Shown here: piece by piece, positions 12,913-14,025 of the stretch
How the letters are laid out: the number at the start of each line of letters is the position of its first letter
Position numbering within the stretch: the first letter of the stretch is position 1
From: CAYJXJ01 sp964374095
GTDB lineage: Bacteria; Elusimicrobiota; Elusimicrobia; UBA1565; UBA9628
Length of the DNA stretch: 14,025 nucleotides
Direction: 5' to 3'
Assembly (NCBI GenBank): GCA_964374095.1
Contig: CAYJXJ010000122.1
Location: 1-14,025 of the forward strand
Notes under the pieces: generated by a model
Seen by the model: only the letters and a program-made list of their open reading frames with translations
What the model was told of the DNA's origin: nothing
Databases searched by the model: none
Translations under genes and position numbers: made by a program

Positions 12913-13782
12913 TTAACGCCCTGGCAGGTCAAAATCCGCCCCCAGGCCGCCCGCGAAGAAGGGGCCCCTGCGGTTGGGATCCGCGGCATTGACTCCCACC
13001 TGAAGGAAGACCCGCGGGCGATCCAGACGCCGGAACCGGGTCGTGAGGACTCCCAGACAGGCCAGGCCCACGCGGTGGCGCGCCAGCCTCGACCCGGCGG
13101 CCCAGGTCCCCTCGTAATAGGGGCCGGCCAGAAGCCTCCGGCCCGCCGCTGGAGTGTTCAGGAATTCCCAGAGAAACTGAGTGCGGTTGGACAGCAGGTC
13201 ATCCTGCCGCTTGAGCAAGGTGTCGTATTCCAGCTCCAGGAAAAAGGGGCCCCGGCCCGAGAACCAGTAGCGGGCCAGATCGGTCTGGTTGCGCAGAAGC
13301 AGGCGTCCGGCTTGATACCGGAGAGTAGGCTGGAGCAAAAGCCTGCGGCCGCTCCGGGACTCCTCTTGGCCGGCCAGGGCGTCTCGCTCTCTGTCCCCGA
13401 ATGGTGAGCTGGAAGAGGGGAAGGACAACAGGCCAGCGTTGGTCCCAAGGTAGCTGAATTGGTCCATTTGGAAGCGCAGCTGCAGGAAGGCCCTCGGGAC
13501 GGCCTCGGCATGCGCCGAGGCCTGGGCGAAAGCGGGACTCAGCGTCAGGCCGGCCCCGCCCTGCAGATACCGTCCGGAAGCGGCGGGGCCGGCGCCGTCT
13601 TTGAGGTTCCGGCGGTAGGCCGCGCCCAAGGACGCGGCCACACCCGCGGGGTTGGCGCGGCCCAGGACGTCGGCGTGGAGAAAAGGGCCGCGGCGCTCGG
13701 CGGCTAGGGAGGACGCCGCCAAGAACAGGACGGCAATGCTATGACACCTGAGCCACTTGCGGTTCTGTGGAATCAACCTCAT
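12913..13782 (-). CDS. Predicted outer-membrane beta-barrel protein
   Basis: 289 residues from the ATG at 13782, which gives a signal peptide (RKWLRCHSIAVLFLAASSLAA) with a short basic n-region. Longer readings (ATG 13869, GTG 13884) add 29-34 residues before it. After the signal the protein is rich in alternating polar/hydrophobic strands with aromatic girdle residues, for example RAFLQLRFQMDQFSYLG, FFLELEYDTLL, RTQFLWEFL, RHRVGLACLGVLTTRF and RVFLQVGVNA. This suggests a barrel of about 10-12 strands. I do not recognise a named family. It lacks a C-terminal Phe (it ends DFDLPGR), which is atypical for BAM substrates. It lies upstream of the DUF2784 gene and downstream of a kinase gene. Confidence 0.7.
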   Translation of the reverse strand: MRLIPQNRKWLRCHSIAVLFLAASSLAAERRGPFLHADVLGRANPAGVAASLGAAYRRNLKDGAGPAASGRYLQGGAGLTLSPAFAQASAHAEAVPRAFLQLRFQMDQFSYLGTNAGLLSFPSSSSPFGDRERDALAGQEESRSGRRLLLQPTLRYQAGRLLLRNQTDLARYWFSGRGPFFLELEYDTLLKRQDDLLSNRTQFLWEFLNTPAAGRRLLAGPYYEGTWAAGSRLARHRVGLACLGVLTTRFRRLDRPRVFLQVGVNAADPNRRGPFFAGGLGADFDLPGR

Positions 13783-13873
13783 GCGCGCCGCACAGCGCCC
13801 CGTCCGTGTTCCATAAGGTTGACGCCCGGAAGGATTGCGTGTTCCGGCCGACTTGAGGTCGTCATCCATCGGC

Positions 13874-13903
13874 AGTTTAACCACTGCGGGCCGTTTCTGT
13901 CAA
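13874..13903 (-). promoter_or_regulatory. Promoter of the barrel-protein/DUF2784 unit
   Basis: The minus strand has a perfect TTGACA (13898-13903) and TAAACT (13874-13879; 4 of 6) with an 18-bp spacer. Transcription would begin near 13868. This would give the barrel gene an 85-nt leader if it starts at 13782, or a leaderless mRNA if the ATG at 13869 is used. Confidence 0.5.
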
Positions 13904-13904
13904 T

Positions 13905-13922
13905 AGAAGCGGCCCCGCTTCT
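13905..13922 (-). terminator. Possible terminator hairpin after the kinase gene
   Basis: AGAAGCGG and CCGCTTCT pair as an 8-bp palindrome around two bases, touching the kinase stop codon. The run after it (minus strand ATTGAC) is not a proper T-tract, and the next promoter's -35 box begins there, so termination would be partial at best. Confidence 0.35.
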
Positions 13923-14025
13923 CAGGCCCGCGCGGGAGTCTGGCCGATCGCCTCGAAGGAATCGCGGAACCCCCTCGCGGTGCGAAAGCGCCGCGAGGGC
14001 TCCGGGTCGAGGGCCTTGGCGAAGA
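13922..14025 (-). CDS. Ser/Thr protein kinase, C-terminal end (cut by window edge)
   Basis: Only the last 33 codons are present, reading FAKALDPEPSRRFRTARGFR, then DSFEAIGQTPARA and a TGA (13922-13924). The pattern KALDPEPSRRF-x-TA is the end of the C-lobe in bacterial Hanks-type kinases (usually a KALxPDPxxRFxSA block that caps the fold). The catalytic residues would lie outside the window. Nothing follows the kinase domain, so any sensor part would have to be N-terminal or absent. The call rests on one motif. Confidence 0.6.
   Translation of the reverse strand, partial: FAKALDPEPSRRFRTARGFRDSFEAIGQTPARA

Noticed and set aside
1..14025. CRISPR array or replication origin
   Set aside because: I found no regularly spaced repeats and no clustered DnaA-box-like sites by eye.

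Overview
The window is GC-rich (roughly two-thirds G+C by eye) bacterial DNA. The organism has two membranes: there is a TolQ/ExbB-TolR/ExbD-TonB set, an OmpA-like protein and a predicted outer-membrane barrel. Nothing fixes the lineage. A Tol-like operon with two TolR genes and a giant TPR protein, and a short threonyl-tRNA synthetase without its TGS domain, would fit a deep-branching Gram-negative phylum such as Elusimicrobiota or Acidobacteriota, or a myxobacterium-like group. That is inference. Almost every gene is on the minus strand, so the story reads from right to left; only a toxin-antitoxin pair is on the plus strand.

Left half (positions 7420 down to 1). A consensus-like promoter drives a six-gene operon: a 1138-residue secreted TPR protein, a TolQ/ExbB channel, two tandem TolR/ExbD proteins, a TonB-like protein and a secreted Ig-like/OmpA-like protein. 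All five junctions overlap by 1 or 4 bases, which points to translational coupling and fixed stoichiometry. This resembles Tol-Pal, with the TPR protein in the CpoB place and the OmpA-like protein in the Pal place, but there is no TolB. The single TolQ with two TolRs recalls the AglRQS motor of Myxococcus. The OmpA-like domain has lost the usual peptidoglycan-binding signature. A MoxR AAA+ ATPase follows, cut by the window edge.

Middle (7421-9070). A perfect 26-bp inverted repeat with GGGGTCA/TGACCCC ends abuts the stop codon of a secreted protein of unknown function. Upstream of that protein lies about 470 bp with no intact gene; it holds a 5' leader hairpin and the decayed C-terminal part of a MazF toxin.

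Right half (9071-14025). thrS, without a TGS domain, starts with GTG 16 nt after the encoded CCA of a tRNA-Val(GAC). In front of that tRNA is a second, broken copy of its 5' half, preceded by an extended -10 promoter. Next come an alpha/beta hydrolase and, divergently, a Phd/YefM-RelE toxin-antitoxin pair. The antitoxin promoter carries a TGTACA site like the known YefM operator. Then follow a DUF2784 membrane protein and a predicted outer-membrane barrel, probably co-transcribed, and the end of a Ser/Thr protein kinase cut by the window edge.

A recurring regulatory pattern is a -35/-10 pair with 17-bp spacing whose -10 box ends only 7-9 nt before the start codon (TPR gene, hydrolase, antitoxin). 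This suggests leaderless mRNAs.
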